A stretch of 64,000 bases of DNA from the NCBI RefSeq assembly GCF_009604425.1, contig NZ_WEGI01000019.1, positions 55,550-119,549 on the forward strand. Reading direction: 5' to 3'. A program made the translations under genes and the position numbers. The stretch is from Nocardia aurantia. GTDB lineage: Bacteria; Actinomycetota; Actinomycetes; Mycobacteriales; Mycobacteriaceae. The notes under the pieces were generated by a model. The model was not told where the DNA came from and did no database searches. It saw only the letters and a program-made list of their open reading frames with translations. Shown here in pieces: positions 54,048 through 62,700 of the stretch. Positions within the stretch are counted from its first letter, which is position 1; every line of letters starts with the position of its first letter.

Positions 54048-54197
54048 CCGGAGGACATCCCCCCGACCTCGACGACGACGAAAGTGCTTGCGAATGCGGC
54101 ATTTTGGTCACGATGACCACTTCACGAGACACGCGGCATGATCATCCGACTCTAGACTGAGCGTCTGATTATCCAGCCCCTCGGAGGAGTGGAAGCC

Positions 54198-55004
54198 ATG
54201 CGGAACACGATGCGGAATCTGTTCCTGGCGACCGTGATCGCAGCGTTCGCAACCATCGTTCCCGGCACCGCGACAGCGACCGTGCCGATCTCTTCGCAGA
54301 CGGCGTCCTCGCTGACGTCGTTGTCGGCAGCGTCCCTGACGACGCCGGCGGCCGCCTATCCCGTCGCGTCGATCTCGCCGGCCGACGGCAGTACGGTCGG
54401 CGTCGCCGCGCCGGTGACGATCCGCTTCACCGACGCGGTCGGCGATCGGGCCCGGGCGGAGAAATCCGTCTCGGTGGCGGCCGCCGGTGTGCTGCCCGGA
54501 GAGTTCACCTGGAACAGCGACCGCGAGGTGGTCTGGCGTCCGACCGGCGGATTACCCGCCGCCAGCCAGGTCACGGTCACCGTGGGAACCACGCACAGCC
54601 GATTGGAGACCGACGGCGGTATCGCCGCCGACGCGGACCTGTCCGCGCACACCTTCACCGTCTTCATGCCCGGTGAGCCGCCGCGGGTGATGCCCGCCTC
54701 GATGGGACGGCCGGGCCGGGAGACCCCGGTCGGCATCTTCCCGGTGCTGGAGAAGTTCCGCACCGTCGAGTTCGACTCGCGCACCATCGGTATCCCGCTC
54801 AGCGATCCGGACGGTTACCTGATCACCGGGGAATTCGCCGAGCGGCTGACCTGGGACGGCGTCTTCGTCCACTCGGCGCCGTGGTCGGTGGACGAGCAGG
54901 GCAACCAGAACGTCAGCCACGGCTGCATCAACCTCGCGCCCGACGATGCCGCCTGGTACTACTCGAACGTCAACATCGGCGATCTGGTGACCTCGCACTG
55001 GTGA
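54198..55004 (+). CDS. L,D-transpeptidase (YkuD domain, Ig-like domain)
   Basis: A 268-residue exported enzyme making 3-3 cross-links in peptidoglycan. A signal peptide (NLFLATVIAAFATIVPGTATA) and a Ser/Thr/Ala linker precede an Ig-like domain (SISPADGSTVGVAAPVTIRF, FTWNSDREVVWRPTGGLPA). The YkuD domain starts at LSAHTFTVFMPGE; the catalytic site is VFVHSAPW...NVSHGCINL with Cys243 and His241. No lipobox is seen. It is shorter than typical mycobacterial Ldt (~400 residues) because it has one Ig-like domain and a short C-terminus. AGGAG lies eight bases before the ATG. Confidence 0.9.
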   Translation: MRNTMRNLFLATVIAAFATIVPGTATATVPISSQTASSLTSLSAASLTTPAAAYPVASISPADGSTVGVAAPVTIRFTDAVGDRARAEKSVSVAAAGVLPGEFTWNSDREVVWRPTGGLPAASQVTVTVGTTHSRLETDGGIAADADLSAHTFTVFMPGEPPRVMPASMGRPGRETPVGIFPVLEKFRTVEFDSRTIGIPLSDPDGYLITGEFAERLTWDGVFVHSAPWSVDEQGNQNVSHGCINLAPDDAAWYYSNVNIGDLVTSHW

Positions 55005-55019
55005 CCCACCCCCGGCGAG

Positions 55020-55051
55020 ACGGCCCGGACACCGATCGGTGTCCGGGCCGT
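55020..55051. terminator. Perfect 32-nt palindrome between convergent ldt and folD-like genes
   Basis: Two 16-base halves (55020-55035 and 55036-55051) are exactly complementary, GC-rich, and lie between the two stop codons: a bidirectional terminator. Confidence 0.85.
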
Positions 55052-55058
55052 GATCCGT

Positions 55059-55910
55059 TCAGCCCCGGGCGTTTTCGGCCGCCTCGAGCACGTGACGCAT
55101 CAGCAGCGCGGTGGTGACCGGGCCGACACCACCGGGCACCGGGCTCAGCGCCGCGGCCCGGCCGCGCACCGAATCCGCGTCGACATCGCCGACGATGCTG
55201 CCGTCCGGACCCTCGTTGGTGCCCACATCGATGACGACCGCGCCCTCGCGCACGTGCGCGCCGGTGATCAGGCCGGCCCGGCCGACAGCGGCCACCACGA
55301 CATCGGCGGCCGAGGTCACGGCCGGCAGGTCGGTGGTACGCGAATGACACACGGTCACAGTCGCGTTCTCGGCCAGCAGCAATTGCGCCAGCGGCTTGCC
55401 CACCACGTTGGAGCGGCCCACCACCGCGACATGCCGTCCGGTGAGCGGAATGTCGTGGAACTTCGCCAGCTCCACCACGGCCTGCGCGGTCGCCGGCGGG
55501 AAACCGGGCAGGCCGGTGGCCAGCAGGCCCAGCGACAGCGGGCTCACCCCGTCGACATCCTTCGCGGCGGGAATCTCGGGGCTCACCTCGTCGAGGGTGA
55601 CCCCGGCCGGTAGCGGGGTCTGCAGCATCACCGCGTCGACCGCGGTGTCGGCGCCGAGCGCGCGCAGGGCCGCGCGGATCTCCTCCGCGCTCGCGGTCAC
55701 ACTGAGATTTGTTGTGGTGCTGTCGATTCCGAGCCGACCGGCGGCGCGCTCCAGCGATTTCACGTACCAGCCACTGGCCGGGTCGTCGTTGGCCACCACC
55801 AGCGCCAGCCGCGGCGCGGCGCCGGACGCGGCGAGGGCGGCGGCGCGTTCCTTGGTGTCGGCGTTGACGGCGGCGGCGAGTTCCTTACCCGATAGCGAAG
55901 TCGTGTCCAC
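55059..55910 (-). CDS. FolD-family methylene-THF dehydrogenase, catalytic Lys missing
   Basis: A 283-residue enzyme of the FolD family, which oxidises 5,10-methylene-THF to methenyl-THF and normally also hydrolyses the product. The fold is complete: DDPASGWYVKSLERAAGRLGI, LQTPLPAGV, KDVDGVSPLSLG, VVGRSNVVGKPLAQLLL, and SPVPGGVGPVTTALL. Tyr49 is kept, but the lysine four residues later (K54 in E. coli, K56 in human) is Leu53; the usual QLPLP is QTPLP. That Lys is needed for cyclohydrolase activity, so this may be dehydrogenase-only. The GTG at 55910 is leaderless, with TAAGGT at 55918-55923. Confidence 0.82.
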   Translation of the reverse strand: MDTTSLSGKELAAAVNADTKERAAALAASGAAPRLALVVANDDPASGWYVKSLERAAGRLGIDSTTTNLSVTASAEEIRAALRALGADTAVDAVMLQTPLPAGVTLDEVSPEIPAAKDVDGVSPLSLGLLATGLPGFPPATAQAVVELAKFHDIPLTGRHVAVVGRSNVVGKPLAQLLLAENATVTVCHSRTTDLPAVTSAADVVVAAVGRAGLITGAHVREGAVVIDVGTNEGPDGSIVGDVDADSVRGRAAALSPVPGGVGPVTTALLMRHVLEAAENARG

Positions 55911-55917
55911 GTCGGAA

Positions 55918-55923
55918 ACCTTA
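55918..55923 (-). promoter_or_regulatory. -10 box of the folD-like gene, leaderless
   Basis: TAAGGT on the minus strand, seven bases before the GTG at 55910. Confidence 0.45.
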
Positions 55924-56108
55924 TCGGGCGTCGCCGTCCGGCCGGCGCGCAGCGCACCCGGTTTGCGCATCGAGTGCAAGTTTGCAGTGAATCTCCGCCG
56001 GAGAATGCCGGACGGCCCGGTATCCGGGCCGTATCGTGGTCCGGTCGGTTCCGCAGACAACCGGCAGCAACACATGGCGTGACCCATTCGTCAGAAAGAG
56101 GTCGACCT

Positions 56109-56990
56109 GTGAGTCTCTCGATGCGCGTCAAGGATCTGGCCGCGGTGGCGTTCGCCACGCTCGCCCTCACGGTGACCGGCCCGGCGCTGTTCGGCACCGC
56201 GGTCGCCACCGCCGACCCCGCGGACCTCTACAACTCCGCGCAATCCCACTTCATGAACGGCCAGGACGCCGCCGGCCTCGACGATCTCCGGCGGCTGCTC
56301 GACGAATCGCCCGACGACGCGCAGGCCCTGGCCCTGCAGGCGATCTGGTCCGACTACACCGGTGACGTGATCACCCGGGAGGTCGCCCTGCACCGGCTCG
56401 ACGCCGTCGACCCCGGCACCGCCGGTGGGACCCGCAACATGCTCGGCGCCGTCGCCTCCGCGGTCGCCACCGTGCCGATGCCGCTGCCGGCGCTGGTCGG
56501 CGAGCACACCGGAATCGTCGTGCTCGGCTACGGACTGCTGCCCGACGGCAGCATGCGCGAGGAACTCGTGGACCGGCTGGAAGCCGCCTGGCTGCAATCG
56601 ATCGCCGCGCCCTGGGCGCCGATCGTGGTGACCGGCGGCAACCCGCAGAACGGCGTGGCGGAGGCGGCGGCCATGGCCGGCTGGCTGATCGGCCACGGCA
56701 TCCCCGCCGAGCGCGTATTGGTCGAGGACCGGGCCGGGTCGACCGTGCAGAACGCGCTGTTCAGCACCGAGTTGCTGCGCGGCGCCGGGGCCGGGGCCGC
56801 GGTACTGGTGACCTCTCCCAACCACATTCGCCGCGCGGTGGCCGACTTCATCACCGCCGGTGTGCATGTGGTGGGCGCGATGACCTCGACCGATCAGTGG
56901 GCCGCCCAGCTGATGCCGCCGGCGCGCTCCGCCCAGCGCGGCATGTACATCGACGCCAGCCGGGTCATGATGCTGCCCCCCGGCCGGTAG
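56109..56990 (+). CDS. Exported YdcF/DUF218 family protein
   Basis: 293 residues. A signal peptide or anchor (LAAVAFATLALTVTGPALFGTAVATA) is followed by a short helical segment with a tetratricopeptide look (LYNSAQSHFMNGQDAAGLDDLRRLLDESPDD). The DUF218 domain starts at GIVVLGYGLLPDGSM, with PIVVTGGNPQNGVAEAAAMAGWLIGHGIPAERVLVEDRAGSTVQNALFS and VLVTSPNHIRRAVADF. Relatives (SanA, YdcF, ElyC) affect cell-envelope integrity; the reaction is unknown. AAAGAGG precedes the GTG. Confidence 0.8.
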   Translation: MSLSMRVKDLAAVAFATLALTVTGPALFGTAVATADPADLYNSAQSHFMNGQDAAGLDDLRRLLDESPDDAQALALQAIWSDYTGDVITREVALHRLDAVDPGTAGGTRNMLGAVASAVATVPMPLPALVGEHTGIVVLGYGLLPDGSMREELVDRLEAAWLQSIAAPWAPIVVTGGNPQNGVAEAAAMAGWLIGHGIPAERVLVEDRAGSTVQNALFSTELLRGAGAGAAVLVTSPNHIRRAVADFITAGVHVVGAMTSTDQWAAQLMPPARSAQRGMYIDASRVMMLPPGR

Positions 56991-57021
56991 GCCACCCGGG
57001 TCACCTGTCGAGAATGGACGG

Positions 57022-57834
57022 GTGACAGTGACGGATCCGGAGACGCTCGTCGCGCGGCTGCGCGCGGCGGGCTGCGTCTTCGCCGAGGAGGAGGCGGCCC
57101 TGCTGATCGCGGCGGCGGCCTCCTCCGCCGATTTGGAATCCATGGTGGCGCAACGGGTCTCCGGGCAGCCGTTGGAACATCTGCTGGGCTGGGCGGAATT
57201 TCGCGGGTTACGGGTCGCGGTGACACCGGGGGTGTTCGTGCCGCGGCAGCGCACCGGGTATCTGGTGGAGCAGGCCGTGGAGCAGGCCCGCTCCGGTCGC
57301 CGCTCGGGGCCGCCGCGCGACTGTGTCGTGCTCGACATGTGTTGCGGCTGTGGGGCTCTCGGGCTCGCCGCGGCCACCGAGCTGCACGCCGCAGGCATCG
57401 GCGTCGAGCTCACCGCCGCCGATCTGGAGCCCGCCGCGGCCGCGTGCGCGCGCACCAACCTCACGCCGCTCGGCGCGAGTGTGTACTGCGGCGACCTGTT
57501 CGCGCCGCTGCCGCCGCGGTTGGCCGGGCGAGTCGAACTGCTCCTGGCGAACACCCCCTACGTACCGACCGAGGCGATCGCGCACATGCCGCCCGAGGCC
57601 CGCGATCACGAACCCCGCACCGCGCTGGACGGCGGCGCCGACGGGCTCGACCTGATCCGGCGGGTGGCCGCGGCGGCCGGCCACTGGCTGGCACCCGGTG
57701 GCGGCGTCTTCGTCGAAACCGGCGCGGAGCAGGCTGCCGTGGCAGTGAAAATCCTTGCCGCCCATGGACTTACGCCGAGCGTCCGCGAATCCGAGGACCT
57801 CGGCGCGACCGTCGTGTGCGGCATACGGCCCTGA
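57022..57834 (+). CDS. PrmC-related putative protein N5-glutamine methyltransferase
   Basis: A 270-residue methyltransferase. An N-terminal helical part (SGQPLEHLLGWAEFRGLRVAVTPGVFVPRQRT) matches PrmC, which methylates release-factor glutamines. The SAM domain has VVLDMCCGCGALGLAAATEL, acidic LTAADLEPAAAACARTN, and LLLANTPYVPTEAIAHMPPEARDHEP; NTPY stands for NPPY, as in the PrmC-related subfamily (TIGR03704). It is probably a paralog of PrmC with a different target. GAGAAT six bases ahead of the GTG suggests a leaderless start. Confidence 0.82.
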   Translation: MTVTDPETLVARLRAAGCVFAEEEAALLIAAAASSADLESMVAQRVSGQPLEHLLGWAEFRGLRVAVTPGVFVPRQRTGYLVEQAVEQARSGRRSGPPRDCVVLDMCCGCGALGLAAATELHAAGIGVELTAADLEPAAAACARTNLTPLGASVYCGDLFAPLPPRLAGRVELLLANTPYVPTEAIAHMPPEARDHEPRTALDGGADGLDLIRRVAAAAGHWLAPGGGVFVETGAEQAAVAVKILAAHGLTPSVRESEDLGATVVCGIRP

Positions 57835-57862
57835 GTCCGGGCAGCCGAAAGCACTGCGGCGG

Positions 57863-59026
57863 TCATTCCCCCTGGTTCGGCAGTGCCACGCCGTCCGGCA
57901 GGATCAGCCGGCCGTCGGTGTCGATATAGCCCGAACGCTTCGTCGGCATCGGCAGAATCGGATCGGGGCACGGTACATCGGTGCCGTCGCCGCAGTTGCC
58001 GCCGGTGAGATAGGACCGGTGCCGGACGTCGGCCGGCCAGGGATCGGAATGCATGGCGAACCATTGCGCGGGCAGGTTGTAACAGCAGAAGAAGCAGGCG
58101 CTCACGGCGGCGAAGACCGCCAGGAAGCGCGTCGCCTGCACCCGGGCGAATCCGCCGTGGAGGCGGTCCAGGCCGCGTTCGGCGATACTGCGACCCCGGT
58201 CGTCGGTGAAATAGCGCAGGCAGCACAGCGCCGTCAGGACACCACCCCACATCACGCCCTCGTAGACGGGCCATTGGTGATAGGTGCCGGCGCTGATCGA
58301 CAGCGCGCGAATGGCGCCGGGATAGACGTAGAAGCCGGTCGGCAGATAGATCAGGCCCTCGAGCACGAAATCGAGGAGGAAATTGAAAACGAAGACCAGG
58401 CCGATCAACTGAGCATTGCGCAGACCGGGCCAGCGGGTCTTGGCTCTGCGCATCACCGCGCAGCCGAGTATGACGAACAGCAGATTGCCGAACGAATAGC
58501 CCGGCACATTGGTCAGCAGCGGTTCCACGACCTGATGGCCGGGCAGTTCCGGCGACACCCACCCGGGAATGTCCGACGACCACGCGCCGCGGTTCGGCAT
58601 CCATGTGTTGTAGGTGCACCAGGTGTTCAGATAGTTGAGCAGCGGGTCCTGGAAGAACATCAGTCCCATCGACACCATCAGCAGGCCGTCCAGGGTGAAC
58701 TGCCGGGTACGCCGCCACGGCCGGACGAGGAACCACCAGATCGCGAACGGCAGCCCGATCCAGGCGAGGACCGCGTTCGCCACCAGCGGGATCTTCATGT
58801 ACAGCGGCGGAACGTCCGGCCCCACGGGCACCGCGTGGAAATAGGGTCCGGTCATCCACCGAATCCAGACATACAGCTGGAACACCAGCAGGACGCCACC
58901 GACGACCGCCCACACCGTGACCGGCCGAATCCTCGGGTCGTCAGGCTTGCTCGGGCCGCTGTTCGTTTCGATCGGACCGGGGACGACCGGCGCCGGGTTC
59001 CGCAGGTCCGACTTGTTGCTCGTCAT
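57863..59026 (-). CDS. AveC-like multi-pass membrane protein
   Basis: A 387-residue integral membrane protein resembling actinobacterial 'spirocyclase AveC family' proteins. Segments: VTVWAVVGGVLLVFQLYVWIRW, LVANAVLAWIGLPFAIWWFLV, FTLDGLLMVSMGLMFFQDPLLNYLN, NTWMPNRGAWSSDIPGWVS, YHQWPVYEGVMWGGVLTALCCLRYF and FLAVFAAVSACFFCCYNLPAQW. The C-terminal ~75 residues are outside and Cys/Pro-rich (GNCGDGTDVPCPDPILP). In Streptomyces AveC acts in avermectin spiroketal formation; here the role is unknown. AAGGAG precedes the ATG, and a palindrome 55 bp upstream suggests TetR control. Confidence 0.75.
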   Translation of the reverse strand: MTSNKSDLRNPAPVVPGPIETNSGPSKPDDPRIRPVTVWAVVGGVLLVFQLYVWIRWMTGPYFHAVPVGPDVPPLYMKIPLVANAVLAWIGLPFAIWWFLVRPWRRTRQFTLDGLLMVSMGLMFFQDPLLNYLNTWCTYNTWMPNRGAWSSDIPGWVSPELPGHQVVEPLLTNVPGYSFGNLLFVILGCAVMRRAKTRWPGLRNAQLIGLVFVFNFLLDFVLEGLIYLPTGFYVYPGAIRALSISAGTYHQWPVYEGVMWGGVLTALCCLRYFTDDRGRSIAERGLDRLHGGFARVQATRFLAVFAAVSACFFCCYNLPAQWFAMHSDPWPADVRHRSYLTGGNCGDGTDVPCPDPILPMPTKRSGYIDTDGRLILPDGVALPNQGE

Positions 59027-59080
59027 GCCACTCTCCTTCTCCGCCCGGCCGCGCCCACCTCCGCAACCGCACCCCCTTCA

Positions 59081-59098
59081 AGATACTGGTCAGTATCT
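59081..59098. promoter_or_regulatory. Palindromic operator AGATACTG-GT-CAGTATCT upstream of the AveC-like gene
   Basis: Perfect 8-bp arms with a 2-bp centre, 55-72 bp before the AveC-like start. The size and symmetry fit a TetR-family operator; no TetR gene is adjacent. Confidence 0.55.
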
Positions 59099-59197
59099 GA
59101 GAAGCAGATTGGATTCGGAAATCCGGGTCAGATTTCGGTGGCAGACCGCCATCGGGGACGTCGCTCTGGCGGTGAAAAAGTTTCTGCCGCACACGAA

Positions 59198-59239
59198 CTC
59201 ACGCCGAGCGTTCCCGGAATTCGGGGAGCTCGGCGTGAG
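59198..59239 (-). terminator. Hairpin after the two-gene zinc-ribbon operon
   Basis: Perfect 12-base arms (59198-59209 and 59228-59239) around an 18-nt loop that is itself partly palindromic. It lies 31 bp past the stop of the 59271-59777 gene. Confidence 0.7.
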
Positions 59240-59270
59240 CGTCGTGGGGTGCGCGGTCCCGAGGCCCGGA

Positions 59271-59777
59271 TCAGCTCGCGTCGAGGGTGCGGCGGATCTG
59301 GGTCACCGCGTCGAGGCGGGACTGGACGGCGGTGAGGTCGGCCTCCAGGGCACTGAGGTCGGGTTTCGTTGTGGCGGTGGTGTAGTCGGCGACACCTGCC
59401 TCGATGGTCTCCACCGCGAGGGTGACCTCGGGAAGCTGGCGTTCGCGGTGCGGGCGCGGCAGCGCGGCCACCGCGACCAGGTGGTGGTCCACCGCGAGCG
59501 CCGACTGTTCCAGGCCCGACCGCATCGACAGGCTCGCCGCCGTGTCGTAGGCCGCGACGGCGTGCAGGGCCGTCATCGCGTCGCGCAGGCGGCGATGTAG
59601 TTTGGCCTCCACGTCGTGCGACCGGGCCCAGGCGGTCGGCGCCCGGGTCGGCGTGCCCGGGATCACCTCGTTCTCCTCCGCCATGGATCGCCGCTGACCG
59701 GCGGTGACCACCGCCAGCACCGCGATCACACCGCCGACGATCACCACCAGTGCGAGCAGGATCAGCAGGAAGATCAT
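59271..59777 (-). CDS. Membrane-anchored hypothetical protein
   Basis: 168 residues. An N-terminal transmembrane helix (MIFLLILLALVVIVGGVIAV) is followed by a cytosolic or exposed helical domain with coiled-coil character (VEAKLHRRLRDAMTALHAVAA, LSALEADLTAVQSRLDAVTQIRRTL). Only three bases separate its ATG from the stop of the large zinc-ribbon gene, so the two are co-transcribed and probably work in one membrane assembly. Family not recognised. Confidence 0.7.
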   Translation of the reverse strand: MIFLLILLALVVIVGGVIAVLAVVTAGQRRSMAEENEVIPGTPTRAPTAWARSHDVEAKLHRRLRDAMTALHAVAAYDTAASLSMRSGLEQSALAVDHHLVAVAALPRPHRERQLPEVTLAVETIEAGVADYTTATTKPDLSALEADLTAVQSRLDAVTQIRRTLDAS

Positions 59778-59780
59778 GGA

Positions 59781-62700
59781 TTACCGCCTGGTGGTCGGAC
59801 GAACCGGATGGCTGACATGGTGGCCGTGCGAGTGCAGTTTCGCATACAGCACGAGTGCCAGCACCACGACGAGGACCGTGACGACGATCGCGACCGCGAT
59901 CTTCACCTTGCTCCACGGCCGCCGGCCCTGCACCTCGCCGGTGAGGCCGTTGATGTACACGCGGAACGGCTGATTCGCGTACACCACTGTCAGCAGCCAG
60001 ATCGGGAGCAGAATGTGCTTGTACGCCAGCGCGTTCCAGTTCGACTGCAACGAGTGGATGCGCTGCCGGTCGCCGCCGATCTGCGAACGGACGGAACTCT
60101 CGATCATTCCCTCCATCTCGTTCCTCACCTCCGGGAACGTCTCCTCGGCGTCCCGGTCGTAGGTGCGGGCCAGATGGCCGGCGAGATATTCCGGCGAGTA
60201 GCCGGTGGCCTCGTGGATCGGCCACGGCTCCAGCGCTTTCACCTTGCCGTGGTCGAGATCCTCGTTGGCCAGCGCCGGCATGTCGGCGAACTGGTTGCCC
60301 ACCTCGCCGGACACCGGATACCACTCGGTGCGGATCTCGGTCTGCAGATCGCCGTCGCTGTCCCGATATTCGACGGTGTAGTCGACGCCGCGCTCACCGG
60401 TGTACCAGCTGTAGGTGTCCGCGTCGTAGGTGAAGTAGGCGTGGTAGACGCTCGCCAGCGAGCCCAGCCGCCGGTACTTCTTGAACGCCGTCGGCGCGAA
60501 CCACCTCTTCGCCACCCACTTCTCGACCAGCTCGCGCGCCTGCTTCTCGTTCACCCGGAACGGGAGCACGCCGTCCACCGGCAGCCGGGCGGGGGCCTCG
60601 TGCACGTCGTCACGCTGAATCGGCGTGGCGCAGTACGGGCATCGGGTCGCGGTGAGGCTGCCGACGAATGTGGTGGTGCCACCGCAACTCTGGCACTTCA
60701 CCTCACGCTCGCCGGTGACCTGCGGCCCCTCGGTGGTGGCCTGCGAATCCCGCAACTCCACCATCGCCTCGTGCAGATCCCGTGCCACCACGGGCTCGCG
60801 CGGCACGCTGATCTCGTTGTAGTTGCCGCAACTCGGGCACCGCAGCTTCTGGCTGTCGATATCGAACACCAACTGCCCGCCGCACGCCGAGCACGGATAG
60901 GTGCGCGTGGCCTCGGTGCTGTGCAGCATCCCGCGATCCGGTCGTGCGGGAACCGATTCCGCGGCAGGCGCTTCCGGCGCCGGCTCGCCGGCGGGCACCG
61001 GAAGCGCCACCGCGACCCCCACACCGAACGCCGGCGGCATCATCCCGGGCCCCGAGCCCGGCAGCGGCGGTGGAGCCATCCCACCACCCGGAACCTGCTG
61101 CGCCACACCGACTCCGGCACCGGGCAACGGAGGCGGCATCGGCCCCCCGCGGCCGGGCAACGGTGGCGGAACGGAACCGGGCCCCGCGCTGCCGGGCAAC
61201 GGCGGCGGCACCGAACCCGACCCAGCGCTGCCTGGGAGTGGCGGCGGCACCAGGCCCAACCCAGCACCACCAGGCAACGGCGGCGGCACCGGGCCCGACC
61301 CAGCGCCGCCCGGGAGCGGCGGGGGCACCGGGCCCGACCCAGCGCCGCCCGGCAACGGCGGCGGCACCGAACCCGACCCGGCGCTGCCCGGGAGTGGTGG
61401 GGGCACCGGGCCCGGCCGAGCGCCGCCGGCCGGCGGGGGTGGTACCGAACCGGTCCCAGCGCTACCCGGAAGCGGAGGCGGACTCGCGCCCTCACCGTCG
61501 GAGACCCGGGACTGCATTGCGCCCGGCCCGCCGTTGCCGGGCAGCGGCGGCGGAACATGGCCCGGCCCCGCACTATTCGGCAACGGGGGCGGAGTCGAAG
61601 CCGTCCCAGCGCTACCCGGCAGAGGTGGCGGTGCACTTGCCCCGCCTCCGGGCAGCGGTGACGGAATCGCCCCTTCGTCGCCGAGCGATCTCGTCGGCGG
61701 TGAGCCGATGTGCCCGCTCACCAGCGGTTGATCGCCGGATTTCGCCGTCGCGGACAGCCGCGACGGACTCGAATCGAAATCGCTCGACAACGGTGTCACT
61801 TCCTCGCTGTTCGGCCGGGGCGGCGATGCAGATCCGGCACCCACCGAGTCCGCGCTTCCGAGGGAGATCGGAAGTCCTTCGGATCGCAGCGCCGAATCCA
61901 GCTGCGACCGAGGGGGTGTGGACTCCGTCCCCACCGACCGGCCATCACCCGCGCTGCCGGGCGACAAGGGATCATCGCCGATGTCGCTCGACGAAAGCGA
62001 TTGTGACGCATCGGCTCCGGGGCCTGTGGACTCGTGGCCGAGTGCCGGCGGAACGGACCGGTCGCTTCCCGGCCTCGACGGGAGTGTGCCCGGGATTGCG
62101 GCGAAACCCGGGGGCGGAGTGCCCGGGCCCGCTGATGGCGGGCGTTGCGCAGAATGGGGCGGTTGCATGCCGGGAGCTCCCGGTGACGATGGGTATCCGG
62201 GGCTTCCCGGAAACTGCTGGGCAGGAGCCGATCCCGGTGTGGCGGGAAAGCCCGGCGGCGGGGTGCCCGGACCGGCGGGGTGCGGGCGGCCGTCGAAGGG
62301 CGGAGGAGGCGGGTAACCCGGGGCGGCACCCGGCGCTCCGGGCGGCGGCATATGTCCCGGACGTGCAACCGGCGTTCCCGGCGGAGACGGGTAACCGGCA
62401 CCCGGACCTCTCGACGCAGGCGCATAACCCGGGTCGGCCCCTTGGGCACCGGGCGCGTAGCCCGGAGCAGCCCCTTGGGAACCTGGCGGTGGCGGGGCGT
62501 AGCCCGGAGCAGCCCCTTGGGAACCCTGCGGCGGCGTAGAGCCCGGAGCAGCCCCTTGGGAGCCCTGCGGCGGCCGGTAGCCTGGGCCGACGCCTCGGCC
62601 ACCCGGTGGCGGATAACCGGGACCAGCTCCCGGTGCGCCCGGCGGCACCGGCGCAAAGCCTGGGTTGGTGCTCGGGAAGTGGTGGGGCGGAACGGGTCCC

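Noticed and set aside
57541..57560. NTPY instead of NPPY as a loss of PrmC function
   Set aside because: The PrmC-related subfamily tolerates N-x-P-Y here, so it is not evidence of inactivity.
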